This document shows, in pieces, positions 44,382 to 52,764 of a stretch of 64,000 bases of DNA. The notes under the pieces were generated by a model, which made no database searches, was not told where the DNA came from, and saw nothing but the letters and a program-made list of their open reading frames with translations. The stretch is from Streptomyces filipinensis (GTDB taxonomy: Bacteria > Actinomycetota > Actinomycetes > Streptomycetales > Streptomycetaceae), in NCBI RefSeq assembly GCF_014649495.1, contig NZ_BMTD01000001.1, positions 744,001-808,000 of the forward strand. Reading direction: 5' to 3'. Every line of letters starts with the position of its first letter. The stretch's first letter is position 1. Both the position numbers and the translations under genes were made by a program.

Positions 44382-44597
44382 ACCCCGGCCCCGCAGCGCG
44401 GGCCGCGCGCGGGTCTCGGCCCGTCAGGCGACGCGGCCGGCCGCGAGGCCGGTCCCCGCGGACCGGCCCGGCCGGCCGGAGAAGCGGGGTGCCGCCCGGC
44501 CTCCCGAGGGCGGCGCCCGGCCCCCTGGCCGGCCCCGCGCGTCGTGGCGCGGAACCCCGGCTGCCGGGCCGGGTGGTTCAGCGGCCGGGCGGACGGC

Positions 44598-45242
44598 TCA
44601 GCAGCTCGCCAGGTCGTTCTGCAGCGCGCTCTTCTCGGCGGAGTCGACGGAGAGGTCGTAGTAGTACTTCACCTGGACCCAGGCGCGCACGTAGGTGCAG
44701 AGGTAGGCGGACCGGGACGGGACCCACGTCGCCGGGTCCTGGTCGCCCTTGGCCTGGTTCACGTTGTCCGTGACGGCGAGGAGCTGCGGGCGGGTGACGT
44801 CGTTGGCGAAGGCCTGCCGCTGGGCGGTGGTCCACCTGCTCGCGCCGGAGTCCCAGGCCTCGGCGAGCGGGACGAGGTGGTCGATGTCGACGTCGGAGGG
44901 CGAGGTCCAGGTGGCGCCGTCGTACGGGGAGTACCAGCTGCCGCTGGTCGCGGTGCAGGCGGAGTTGGTGACGACGTTCGAGCCGTCCCGCTTGAGGATC
45001 CACTCGCGGGTGTTGCAGGTGCCGGAGATGGTGATCCAGGTCGGGAACTTGTCACGGCTGTAGCCGGTGCGGTTCTCGGTGGCGACCGTCAGCTGGGAGA
45101 GGTAGCCGCGGGCGGTGGCGGCGCTGACCGGCGTGGGCAGGGCGGCGGAGGCGCTCGGCGAGTTGAACAGGGCGGCGGACGCTATGAGTCCGGTGAGGGT
45201 GGCGAGTATGCTCAGCCGTCGACGCGCGTAGAACCTGGGCAT
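44598..45242 (-). CDS. Secreted HNH-family endonuclease (DUF1524 type)
   Basis: A 214-residue exported protein with signal peptide cleaved near ASA-A (residue 33). The catalytic DIDHLVPLAEAW (119-130) is the DHIVPL-like HNH core with H122, followed by the Asn-containing TDNVNQAKGDQDP. Two Cys pairs (C76, C96 and near the end) could form disulphides. Such nucleases are common in streptomycete secretomes and may scavenge extracellular DNA. ATG at 45242 after CGGAG. Confidence 0.9.
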   Translation of the reverse strand: MPRFYARRRLSILATLTGLIASAALFNSPSASAALPTPVSAATARGYLSQLTVATENRTGYSRDKFPTWITISGTCNTREWILKRDGSNVVTNSACTATSGSWYSPYDGATWTSPSDVDIDHLVPLAEAWDSGASRWTTAQRQAFANDVTRPQLLAVTDNVNQAKGDQDPATWVPSRSAYLCTYVRAWVQVKYYYDLSVDSAEKSALQNDLASC

Positions 45243-45410
45243 GCGTGAACTCCGTTGTGGGGTGGGGATGTCGGGCGCGGGCGAGGGAATGCTCGCGAGA
45301 CCGTGTTGCCGTGAGGTGAGCGCTCGGTAAGAAGTTAATGACGTGTGCATGACACGACAAGACGTGCGGCGCTTCCCGGCCGAACCTTCACATCCCGTAC
45401 CATGGGGGGC

Positions 45411-45525
45411 GCAGAAGGGGAGTAGCTCTTCGCCGGACCGTCGACACACTGCTCAGCCAGCCTGAGCCGGCGCCCGGAGGCGGACCTCGACCAGGCCGCC
45501 AGCGAGACCTTCGGCAAGCAGTGCA
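45411..45525 (+). promoter_or_regulatory. yybP-ykoY (manganese) riboswitch
   Basis: The leader holds the class-defining AAGGGGAGTAGC block (45415-45426) and, about 75 bases on, GCGAGACCTTCGGC (45502-45515), with a GC-rich helix (GGCGCCCGGAGGCGG region) between. It lies 100-200 bases upstream of a UPF0016 membrane protein gene, the usual target of this Mn2+-sensing RNA. Boundaries are approximate. Confidence 0.8.
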
Positions 45526-45550
45526 CGTCCGTGTCCCCCCGACGCGGACG
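45526..45550 (+). promoter_or_regulatory. Riboswitch expression-platform hairpin
   Basis: CGTCCGTGTC (45526-45535) and GACGCGGACG (45541-45550) form a 10-bp stem with one G-T pair and a five-C loop, directly after the aptamer. No T-run follows, so it may act by Rho-independent pausing or by altering the downstream ribosome site. Confidence 0.55.
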
Positions 45551-45629
45551 CCGAGTGCGCTGCCGTGCCGAGGTGTCATCGCGTGACGTACCGCACTCTC
45601 GGTGGGGCAGCCCGACCGATTGAGGAACC

Positions 45630-46211
45630 TTGATCAGCATCACCGTGACGGCGCTCGTCTTCGGCGTCATCTTCCTCGCCGAACTGCCGGACAAGACCGC
45701 GCTCGCCGGCCTCGTCCTCGGTACCCGCTACCGCGCGAGCCACGTCTTCGCGGGTGTCGCCGCCGCCTTCCTGCTGCATGTCGTGCTGGCCGTGGCGGCC
45801 GGCAGCGTGCTGACCCTGCTGCCCCAGCGGATCGTGCACGCCGTCACCGGTGTCCTCTTCCTCGGCGGTGCCGCGATGCTGCTGCTCCAGAAGGACGAGG
45901 GCGAGGAGGAGATCAAGAAGCCCGCGGACCAGTCCTTCTGGAAGGTCGCGGGCACGGGTTTCACGCTCATCCTGGTCGCCGAGTTCGGTGACCTCACCCA
46001 GATCATGACCGCCAACCTCGCCGCCCGCTACGACGACCCCCTCTCCGTCGGCCTCGGCGCGGTGCTCGGTCTGTGGGCCGTCGCCGGACTCGGCATCGTC
46101 GGCGGAAAGGCGCTGATGAAGAGGGTGCCGCTGCGGCTGATCACGCAGATCGCCGCGCTGCTGATGCTCGCGCTCGGGGTGTGGAGCCTGTACGAGGCGG
46201 CGGCGGGCTGA
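45630..46211 (+). CDS. UPF0016 (GDT1/MneA-type) cation exporter
   Basis: A 193-residue protein with six membrane segments in two repeats. Each repeat carries the family motif: ELPDKT (18-23) and EFGDLT (118-123), predicted cation ligands. Relatives export Mn2+ in bacteria. The TTG start follows TGAGGAACC. The yybP-ykoY riboswitch upstream makes manganese-induced expression and a manganese-efflux role likely. Confidence 0.9.
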   Translation: MISITVTALVFGVIFLAELPDKTALAGLVLGTRYRASHVFAGVAAAFLLHVVLAVAAGSVLTLLPQRIVHAVTGVLFLGGAAMLLLQKDEGEEEIKKPADQSFWKVAGTGFTLILVAEFGDLTQIMTANLAARYDDPLSVGLGAVLGLWAVAGLGIVGGKALMKRVPLRLITQIAALLMLALGVWSLYEAAAG

Positions 46212-46411
46212 GCTCGGCCGGCGAGCTGAACGGCCGGTGAACCACCGAGCCGGGCCGGTGAACCTCGCGGGGGTGGTGGCGGGTCCCCGCCGGATTTTGT
46301 ACCGTAGAGAAACAAAGTGGCTCCCGCCCGTTCACCCTGACCGGCGGGCGGGGCCGCCTTGTCCCCCATGCCCTCTCCCGCCTGGGGTCTCGTCCGTTCC
46401 TGGAGCTGCCG

Positions 46412-47080
46412 ATGACGGCCACCACCACGACCACCGTCCTCACCGTCCGCGCCTTCCTGCTGGACATGGACGGCACCCTCGTCAACTCGGACGCCGTCGT
46501 CGAGCGCGTCTGGCGGCGCTGGGCCGGGCGGCACGGGCTGGACGGCGACGAGGTGATGGAGGTCGTCCACGGCCGGCAGGGGCACGCCTCGATGGCCCTC
46601 CTGCTGCCCGGCCGGCCCATGGAGCAGAACTACGCGGACAACGCCCGCATGCTCGCCGAGGAGACCGCCGACACCGACGGTGTGGTCCAGATCCCCGGCG
46701 CCGGCGCCTTCCTCGCCTCCCTGCGGGGACTTCCGCACGCCCTGGTGACCTCCGCGGACGTCCCGCTGTCCACCGCCCGCATGCACGCCGCCGGGCTGCC
46801 GCTGCCGAAGGTCCGCATCACCGCCGAGTCGGTCGGCGCGAGCAAGCCCGACCCGGAGGGCTTTCTGAAGGGCGCCGCCGAGCTGGGCGTGGATCCGGCC
46901 GACTGCGTGGTCTTCGAGGACTCGGGGGCGGGTGTCGAGGCGGGGCGCTCCGCGGGGATGACGGTGGTGGGCGTCGGTCCCCGGGCCGGCCTGCACGCTC
47001 CCGACGTGGCCGTGCCCGACCTCACGCGGGTACGGGTCGAGGCCGTCGCGGACGGGTCGGTCCGGCTGCACATCGCCTGA
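46412..47080 (+). CDS. HAD hydrolase, beta-phosphoglucomutase/sugar-phosphatase-like
   Basis: A 222-residue HAD protein. Motif I is FLLDMDGTLVNSD (D18, D20), motif II LVTSADV, motif III Lys in GASKPDPEGF and motif IV FEDSGAGVEAG. The helical cap between I and II fits the phosphatase/mutase subfamily. ATG at 46412 after TGGAG. Likely a sugar-phosphate or glycolytic by-product phosphatase; substrate unknown. Confidence 0.92.
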   Translation: MTATTTTTVLTVRAFLLDMDGTLVNSDAVVERVWRRWAGRHGLDGDEVMEVVHGRQGHASMALLLPGRPMEQNYADNARMLAEETADTDGVVQIPGAGAFLASLRGLPHALVTSADVPLSTARMHAAGLPLPKVRITAESVGASKPDPEGFLKGAAELGVDPADCVVFEDSGAGVEAGRSAGMTVVGVGPRAGLHAPDVAVPDLTRVRVEAVADGSVRLHIA

Positions 47081-47108
47081 CGGGGCGGGCTGCCTGGGCC
47101 GGCCCCGG

Positions 47109-48113
47109 CTACGGCCGGGTGGTCTCCGCCTCCAGGCTCTTCCGGGTCGCCGGCCCGTACACCCCGAGGGTGTCGCCCTGGATGCCGCGGGCCAGTTGGT
47201 AGGTGCGCACCGCGTCCTGGACCGGGGCGCCGAAGACCCCGCTGATCCGGTCGTCGTAGAGGTTCAACTGCCTGAGCCGAAGCTGGAGTTCCGTCACCTC
47301 CGGGCCGCTGTCGCCGCGTTGCAGGACCGGGGCGACGGCGGGCGTGGTCCGTGGGGCGGCGGGGGCCGTCGTGGATGCGGCGGGCGCGGCGGGGCGGGAC
47401 GTCTGGGCCGGGGCGGACGGGGACGGCGACGGGGACGGCGTGGCCGACGGGCTCGGGCGGCTCGCCGACGCGGAGGGCGACGGCGCGGGCGGGCGGGGCA
47501 CGGCGGGCGGGTAGGAGGGCGTCGTCGGTGACACCTGGCTCGGTGTGCTCACCTCCGGGACGCTCTCCCTGACCTCCTGGACGGCCCGGTCCCGGGACGG
47601 CGGGTGGTACGAGAACAGCCCGCTCGCGAACCCGGCCGCCGCCACGAGCGTCATCCCGGCGCCCGTGACGGACAGCAGGACCGTACGGCGCGACCGCCGG
47701 CGTGACGCCCCGTCGGCCGGTGGCTCCGCCGCACCGGGTTCGTCGGCGCCGCCGCGGGCACCCGGCCCGCCCGTCCCGTGCGGCCCGCCGCCCCCGGACA
47801 TCCGCGGGCCGGCCGTGCCCGGTCCCGCCACCGGCCCCAGCGGCAGGGTGGCCTCGACGGCCGGCACCGGGCGGGTCTCCGCGTCGGACGGCACACGGGG
47901 CGCGCCCGGTACCGGGCGGCCCTCCTCGACCTCCACATACGGCCGTATCCGCAGCGGATCGAAGTCCTCCGCCGCTGCCGCCTCGGCCGAGCGGGTCTCG
48001 CGCAGGGCCTCGGCGGCGCGTTCGGTGCAGTCGCAGGACGGGCTGTGGTCCCGGCCCCTCGGTGCCCCGCACGCCGGGCACGTACGACCCACGGGATCCT
48101 CGGAATCAGTCAT
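47109..48113 (-). CDS. Peptidoglycan-binding protein with zinc-ribbon-like N-terminus
   Basis: A 334-residue single-span protein. Residues 10-30 hold a CPACGAPRGRDHSPSCDC cluster like a zinc ribbon on the cytosolic side. A membrane segment follows at about 145-165, then a Ser/Pro linker, and a PG_binding_1 domain at the end (VLQRGDSGPEVTELQLRLRQ, about 265-330). It is divergent from the MFS gene. ATG at 48113 follows GAGGGG. A cytosolic ligand sensed and linked to the wall is only a guess. Confidence 0.85.
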   Translation of the reverse strand: MTDSEDPVGRTCPACGAPRGRDHSPSCDCTERAAEALRETRSAEAAAAEDFDPLRIRPYVEVEEGRPVPGAPRVPSDAETRPVPAVEATLPLGPVAGPGTAGPRMSGGGGPHGTGGPGARGGADEPGAAEPPADGASRRRSRRTVLLSVTGAGMTLVAAAGFASGLFSYHPPSRDRAVQEVRESVPEVSTPSQVSPTTPSYPPAVPRPPAPSPSASASRPSPSATPSPSPSPSAPAQTSRPAAPAASTTAPAAPRTTPAVAPVLQRGDSGPEVTELQLRLRQLNLYDDRISGVFGAPVQDAVRTYQLARGIQGDTLGVYGPATRKSLEAETTRP

Positions 48114-48252
48114 GTGTTCGCCCCTCCCCTCACGAACCTCCGAGACTATGCGCACGTTCTCCACATCCGTCGTCGGAAACGCGGGACTCAACAGGCCATA
48201 AACGGTGACACCGACCACGATGGAAGGTGCACCCGAGCCCCGGGAGGTCTCC

Positions 48253-50292
48253 ATGGCCCTGGACACGCACGGCACGCACAAGGAGGCGCAGGCCGGCGAG
48301 CACGTCCCCGGCAATGTGTTCGTCCCGATCGGCGCGCTGCTCCTCGGGTTGCTGCTCGCCGCGCTCGACCAGACGATCGTGTCGACCGCGCTGCCCACCA
48401 TCGTCAGCGACCTCGGCGGCCTGGAACACCTCTCCTGGGTGGTCACCGCCTATCTGCTGGCCTCGACCGCCGCGACCCCGCTGTGGGGCAAGCTCGGCGA
48501 CCAGTACGGGCGCAAGAGGCTCTTCCAGACGGCCGTCGTCATCTTCCTGATCGGCTCGGCGCTGTGCGGCATGGCGCAGAACATGCCCCAGCTGATCGGC
48601 TTCCGGGCACTGCAGGGACTGGGCGGCGGTGGGCTGATGGTGCTGTCCATGGCGATCGTCGGGGACCTCGTGCCGCCGCGCGAACGCGGGCGGTACCAGG
48701 GGCTGTTCGGGGCCGTGTTCGGGGCGACCAGTGTGCTGGGACCGCTGCTCGGCGGACTGCTCACCGAGCACCTGAGCTGGCGCTGGGTGTTCTACGTCAA
48801 CCTGCCCGTCGGCGTGGTCGCGCTCGCCGTGATCGCCACCGCCCTGCGGATCCCGCGCCGCACCGCCCACCACGTCATCGACTACCTCGGCACCGCCCTG
48901 ATCGCCGCCGTCGCCACCTGCCTGGTCCTGGTCGCCTCCCTCGGCGGTACGACCTGGGCCTGGGGCTCGCCCCAGATCATCGGGCTCGCCGTGCTGGGTG
49001 TGCTGCTCGCCGTGGCGTTCGTCGCCGTCGAGCGCCGGGCCGTCGAACCGGTGCTGCCGCTGAAGCTGTTCGGCATCCGCACCTTCACCCTCGCCGCCGT
49101 CATCAGCTTCATCGTCGGCTTCGCCATGTTCGGCGCGATGACCTATCTGCCGACCTTCCTGCAGGTCGTGCACGGCATCTCCCCGACCCTGTCCGGCGTG
49201 CACATGCTGCCCATGGTGGTCGGCCTGCTGCTGTCCTCCACGATCTCCGGCCAGATCGTCAGCCGCACCGGCCGCTGGAAGGTCTTCCCGCTCACCGGCA
49301 CCGCGGTGACCGCCATCGGCCTGCTCCTGCTGCACCGGCTCGACGAGCACAGCTCCACCGCCGAGATGAGCGTCTACTTCTTCGTCTTCGGCCTCGGACT
49401 CGGCCTGGTCATGCAGGTGCTCGTCCTCATCGTGCAGAACGCGGTGTCGTACGAGGACCTCGGCGTCGCCACCTCCGGCGCGACCTTCTTCCGCTCCATC
49501 GGCGCCTCGTTCGGCGTCGCCATCTTCGGCACGGTCTTCGCCGGCCGCCTCGGCGACAAACTCGCCGCCGCCTTCCGGGGCGTGAGCCTGCCGCCCGGCG
49601 TCTCCCCGAACGCCCTCAAGTCCGACCCGCGCGGCATCGCCGGCCTGCCGCCCGCCCTGCGTCCGGCGGCCCTGCACGCGTACGCCTCCGCCATCACCGA
49701 CGTCTTCCTCTACGCCGCCCCCGTCGCCGTCCTCGGCTTCCTGCTGGCCTGGTTCCTGAAGGAGGACCGGCTGCGCGGCTCGGTCACCGCGCCGGACGTC
49801 TCCGAGACCATCCCGCCCAACCCGGTCGCCCGCTCCTCCTACGACGAGTGCTGCCGGGCCCTGTCCCTGCTGGGCACCCGCGAGGGCCGCCGCGAGGTCT
49901 ACCAGAAGATCGGCGAACGCGCCGGGTACGACCTGCTGCCGGCCGCCAGCTGGATGCTGCTGCGCATCCGCAAGTACGGCTCCGTGGAGCCGGGCGTGCT
50001 CGCCGAGCGCAGCCCCGTCCCGCTGGAGGCGGTCCTCGCCGCCGCCCGCCAGGTCGAGGAGCGGCACCTCGCCGAACGCCGGGGTCTGGACCTGTATCTG
50101 ACCCAGTCCGGCCGCGAGGTCGCGGAACACCTCGCCAAGGCCCGCGAGGAGTCCCTCGCCGAACTCCTCGGCGACTGGTGGCAGCCCGGCCGCTCGACCG
50201 ACCTGACACAGCTCGTCAGGGAACTCACCGGTGAACTGTGCGGCACCGACCGCGAACGCCCGCACAAGGCGGACGCCGCGAAGGTCAGCTGA
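48253..50292 (+). CDS. MFS DHA2 transporter with C-terminal MarR-like domain
   Basis: A 679-residue protein. Residues 20-510 are a 14-segment DHA2 pump (LDQTIVSTALPTIVSDLGG, GKLGDQYGRKRLF). About 150 further cytosolic residues end in LYLTQSGREVAEHLAKAREE, which resembles the wing and last helix of MarR-type winged helices. The ATG at 48253 follows GGGAGG. The tail may sense a substrate or bind DNA; neither is proven. Confidence 0.85.
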   Translation: MALDTHGTHKEAQAGEHVPGNVFVPIGALLLGLLLAALDQTIVSTALPTIVSDLGGLEHLSWVVTAYLLASTAATPLWGKLGDQYGRKRLFQTAVVIFLIGSALCGMAQNMPQLIGFRALQGLGGGGLMVLSMAIVGDLVPPRERGRYQGLFGAVFGATSVLGPLLGGLLTEHLSWRWVFYVNLPVGVVALAVIATALRIPRRTAHHVIDYLGTALIAAVATCLVLVASLGGTTWAWGSPQIIGLAVLGVLLAVAFVAVERRAVEPVLPLKLFGIRTFTLAAVISFIVGFAMFGAMTYLPTFLQVVHGISPTLSGVHMLPMVVGLLLSSTISGQIVSRTGRWKVFPLTGTAVTAIGLLLLHRLDEHSSTAEMSVYFFVFGLGLGLVMQVLVLIVQNAVSYEDLGVATSGATFFRSIGASFGVAIFGTVFAGRLGDKLAAAFRGVSLPPGVSPNALKSDPRGIAGLPPALRPAALHAYASAITDVFLYAAPVAVLGFLLAWFLKEDRLRGSVTAPDVSETIPPNPVARSSYDECCRALSLLGTREGRREVYQKIGERAGYDLLPAASWMLLRIRKYGSVEPGVLAERSPVPLEAVLAAARQVEERHLAERRGLDLYLTQSGREVAEHLAKAREESLAELLGDWWQPGRSTDLTQLVRELTGELCGTDRERPHKADAAKVS

Positions 50293-50791
50293 CCGCCAGC
50301 TCCTTGCGGAACCAGTGCTCGGCGTAGACGTCGTCGTTGTGCGGTCCGGTCTCCGTGTAGCCGAGGCGGGCGTACAGGGCGCGGGCCTCGACCAGGTCGC
50401 CGCGGGTGTCGAGGATCAGCCGGCGGGCGCCGAGGGCCCGGGCGGCCCGCTCGGCGGCGCCGACGAGGAGGGCGGCGCCGCCCCTGCCGCGCCACTGCCC
50501 CCACACGAACACCCGGGTCAGTTCCGCCGTGTCCGGCGCCAGCAGCCGTACGCCCGCCGACCCGGCCGGCTCGCCGTCGTACCGCCCCACCAGCAACTGC
50601 CCGGTGGGCGGCGCGAGTTCGGTTCCGGGCAGGGCCGCGATCTCCCGCTCCAGCTCCTCCGGGTTCGTCCGACGGCCCTCGTGCAGCAGATACCAGCGGT
50701 CGCTGACCTCCGTGTAGTACGCCCGCCACAGCGCGGCCGCGACCGGCGAGTCGTACGGTTCCGGGGCGATCGTCCACGTCATGCCGGACAT
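50285..50791 (-). CDS. GNAT family N-acetyltransferase
   Basis: A 168-residue acetyltransferase. The acetyl-CoA loop is VWGQWRGRGGAALLV (RGRGGA near 101-106) and LYARLGYTETG closes the fold. ATG at 50791, or 50782. Its last 8 bases overlap the end of the convergent MFS gene. Acceptor unknown. Confidence 0.88.
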   Translation of the reverse strand: MSGMTWTIAPEPYDSPVAAALWRAYYTEVSDRWYLLHEGRRTNPEELEREIAALPGTELAPPTGQLLVGRYDGEPAGSAGVRLLAPDTAELTRVFVWGQWRGRGGAALLVGAAERAARALGARRLILDTRGDLVEARALYARLGYTETGPHNDDVYAEHWFRKELAVS

Positions 50792-50842
50792 TGTCGGCGG
50801 CCGGCGCCGCGCCGCCGAGCGAATTTACGGAGACTGTCTGCC

Positions 50843-51565
50843 GTGAACCGCACCGACCGTCTCTACGCCCTCGTCGAGGAGCTGCGCGCCGCCGCACCCC
50901 GCCCCCGCAGCGCCCGCGCGCTCGCCCGGCAGTTCGAGGTCAGCGTCCGCACGATCGAGCGCGACCTGGCCGCGCTGCAGCAGTCCGGGGTGCCCCTGCA
51001 CGCCGAGCCGGGCCGCACCGGAGGGTACGTCCTCGACCCGGAGCGCACGCTGCCGCCGCTGACCATCACCCCCGCCGAGGCGACCGCCCTCGCCGTCGGG
51101 CTGCACGCGCTGGCCGCAACGCCCTTCGCGGCCGACGCCCGCAGCGCACTGCACAAGGTGCTGGCCGTGATGCCGCAACGGGAGCGGCGGGCGGCGGCCG
51201 AACTGACCGGGCGGGTACGGCTGCTCGTCCCGGCGGCCCGGCCCGGGCGGCCCGCCGGGCCCGTGGTGCCCGCCGTGCTGCGGGAGGCGCTGACGGCGGG
51301 CCGGGTGCTGCGCCTGGAGTACGCCGACGCGGCGGGCCGGATCACCGCCCGGGACGTGGAACCGCTCGGCTTCCTCGGCGGAACGGAGCACTGGTACCTG
51401 GCCGGCTGGTGCCGGCTGCGGGACGCGGCGCGTGGCTTCCGGCTGGACCGGGTGCGTACGGCGACGGCCCTCGACGAGCGGGCCCCGGACCGCGCCGTGG
51501 ACCTCGCCGCCCTGGACACCCTCGGCTCCGACGTCGTGCCGCTCGACGCGGCGACCGCGATGTGA
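50843..51565 (+). CDS. WYL-domain transcriptional regulator (YafY type)
   Basis: A 240-residue regulator with an N-terminal HTH_11 domain (ALARQFEVSVRTIERDLAAL, about 23-42) and a C-terminal WYL domain, whose signature is present as HWYLAGWCRLR (near 182-192). WYL regulators bind nucleotides or small ligands. It is followed after 49 bases by a SnoaL-like gene, a common pairing. GTG at 50843 with GGAG somewhat far upstream. Confidence 0.92.
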   Translation: MNRTDRLYALVEELRAAAPRPRSARALARQFEVSVRTIERDLAALQQSGVPLHAEPGRTGGYVLDPERTLPPLTITPAEATALAVGLHALAATPFAADARSALHKVLAVMPQRERRAAAELTGRVRLLVPAARPGRPAGPVVPAVLREALTAGRVLRLEYADAAGRITARDVEPLGFLGGTEHWYLAGWCRLRDAARGFRLDRVRTATALDERAPDRAVDLAALDTLGSDVVPLDAATAM

Positions 51566-51614
51566 CGGCAATCACCGACAGGGGGGTGTCGCGGGCGGGG
51601 CGGAGGCTGGGCCC

Positions 51615-52031
51615 ATGACAACGACTTCCCGCACCAGCCACAGCACGCTGACCACCGCGACCGGTATCGCCCTGTTCGACCGCTGGACCGCCCTGTGGAA
51701 CGGCGACCTCAGCGACCCGGAGGCCTTCCTGGCGCCCGGCTTCCGTATCCGCTTCGGCAACGACCCCGAGCGGGGCGCGGTCACCGACGAGGTGCACGGC
51801 CCGGCCGGGATGGCCGGCCTGGTCTCCGCCTTCCGTGAGGACAGGCCCGGGCTGCGGTTCTTCGTCGACGGTGTGCCGACGGTGGACGGCGAGCTGGGCC
51901 GGGCCGCCTGCTGCTGGTACGTCACCCTGGCGGACGGCTTCCAGAAGAGCGGGATCGACCTGCTGGAGGTGGTGGACGGGCGGATCGCGACGGTCTGGTC
52001 GGTGACCGGACTGCGCCGCTTCGCCGCCTGA
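51615..52031 (+). CDS. SnoaL-like NTF2-fold protein
   Basis: A 138-residue single-domain protein of the SnoaL/NTF2 fold, with the FDRWTALWNGDLS start and a cavity typical of small-molecule isomerases or binders. GGAGG lies 8 bases before the ATG at 51615. It is probably co-transcribed with the WYL regulator and may be its target. Substrate unknown. Confidence 0.83.
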   Translation: MTTTSRTSHSTLTTATGIALFDRWTALWNGDLSDPEAFLAPGFRIRFGNDPERGAVTDEVHGPAGMAGLVSAFREDRPGLRFFVDGVPTVDGELGRAACCWYVTLADGFQKSGIDLLEVVDGRIATVWSVTGLRRFAA

Positions 52032-52108
52032 CCCCCGTTTGTGGCTCCCCTTCCGGGTGACCCGGAGGGGGAGCCGGCCAGGGGGGCCGGCCCGATCGGA
52101 AGGCAACC

Positions 52109-52759
52109 ATGTCCACTGGCATGATCGTGTTGATCGTGATCGTGGCGGTCGTGGTCGTCGGCGCGGCCGCCGCCCTGATCCTGCGCGGCCGTGACCGGCG
52201 CGGCGGTCCCGCCCTGAAGCGGCGCTTCGGGCCCGAGTACGAGCGGGCCGTGGCCCTGCACGACGGTGACGCCAAGGCCGCCGAACGGGAACTGACCGAG
52301 CGCGTCGAACGCCACGGAGACCTGCGGGAACGGCCGCTGGATCCGGCTGGGCGCGCGCACTACACGGCCCGCTGGACGGCCGTACAGGAACACTTCGTCG
52401 ACGCGCCGCGGCAGGCGGTGGCCGAGGCCGACCGGCTGCTCGCGGAACTCGCGGTCGCGCGCGGCTACCCGGACGGCGGGCGCTACGAGGAGCAGCTCGC
52501 CGCGCTGTCCGTGCACCACGCCGACCACGTCGACGGCTACCGGCAGGTGCACCGGGTCGCCCGCACCGGGGCGAGCGACGCGGTGACCGAGTCGGGCGCC
52601 GGGACCGAGGAGATGCGCACGGCCCTCGTCGGTGCCCGCGCCCTCTTCGACGACCTGACCCACCCCGCCCGGGAAACGGGCCGCCACCGCGCGACCCCCG
52701 CCGGCAGCCGCCCACACGCCCCGTGGGCGCTCGACAGAAGCCGTCCGAAGGAGAGCTGA
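52109..52759 (+). CDS. Single-span membrane protein with actinobacterial C-terminal module
   Basis: A 216-residue protein: anchor at about 5-25, then a helical domain. The block FVDAPRQAVAEADRLL (96-111) recurs in the next gene product, so both share a module of about 100 residues. Function unknown. ATG at 52109 after GGAAGG. Stop to next start is 5 bases, so the two are one transcript. Confidence 0.8.
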   Translation: MSTGMIVLIVIVAVVVVGAAAALILRGRDRRGGPALKRRFGPEYERAVALHDGDAKAAERELTERVERHGDLRERPLDPAGRAHYTARWTAVQEHFVDAPRQAVAEADRLLAELAVARGYPDGGRYEEQLAALSVHHADHVDGYRQVHRVARTGASDAVTESGAGTEEMRTALVGARALFDDLTHPARETGRHRATPAGSRPHAPWALDRSRPKES

Positions 52760-52764
52760 GCGTC

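Noticed and set aside
44382..44597. Gene in the very GC-rich stretch
   Set aside because: No frame with a start, ribosome site and protein-like composition.
48130..50265. 711-codon open frame on - opposite the MFS gene
   Set aside because: Shadow frame, hydrophilic and repetitive; the + strand protein has clear MFS motifs.
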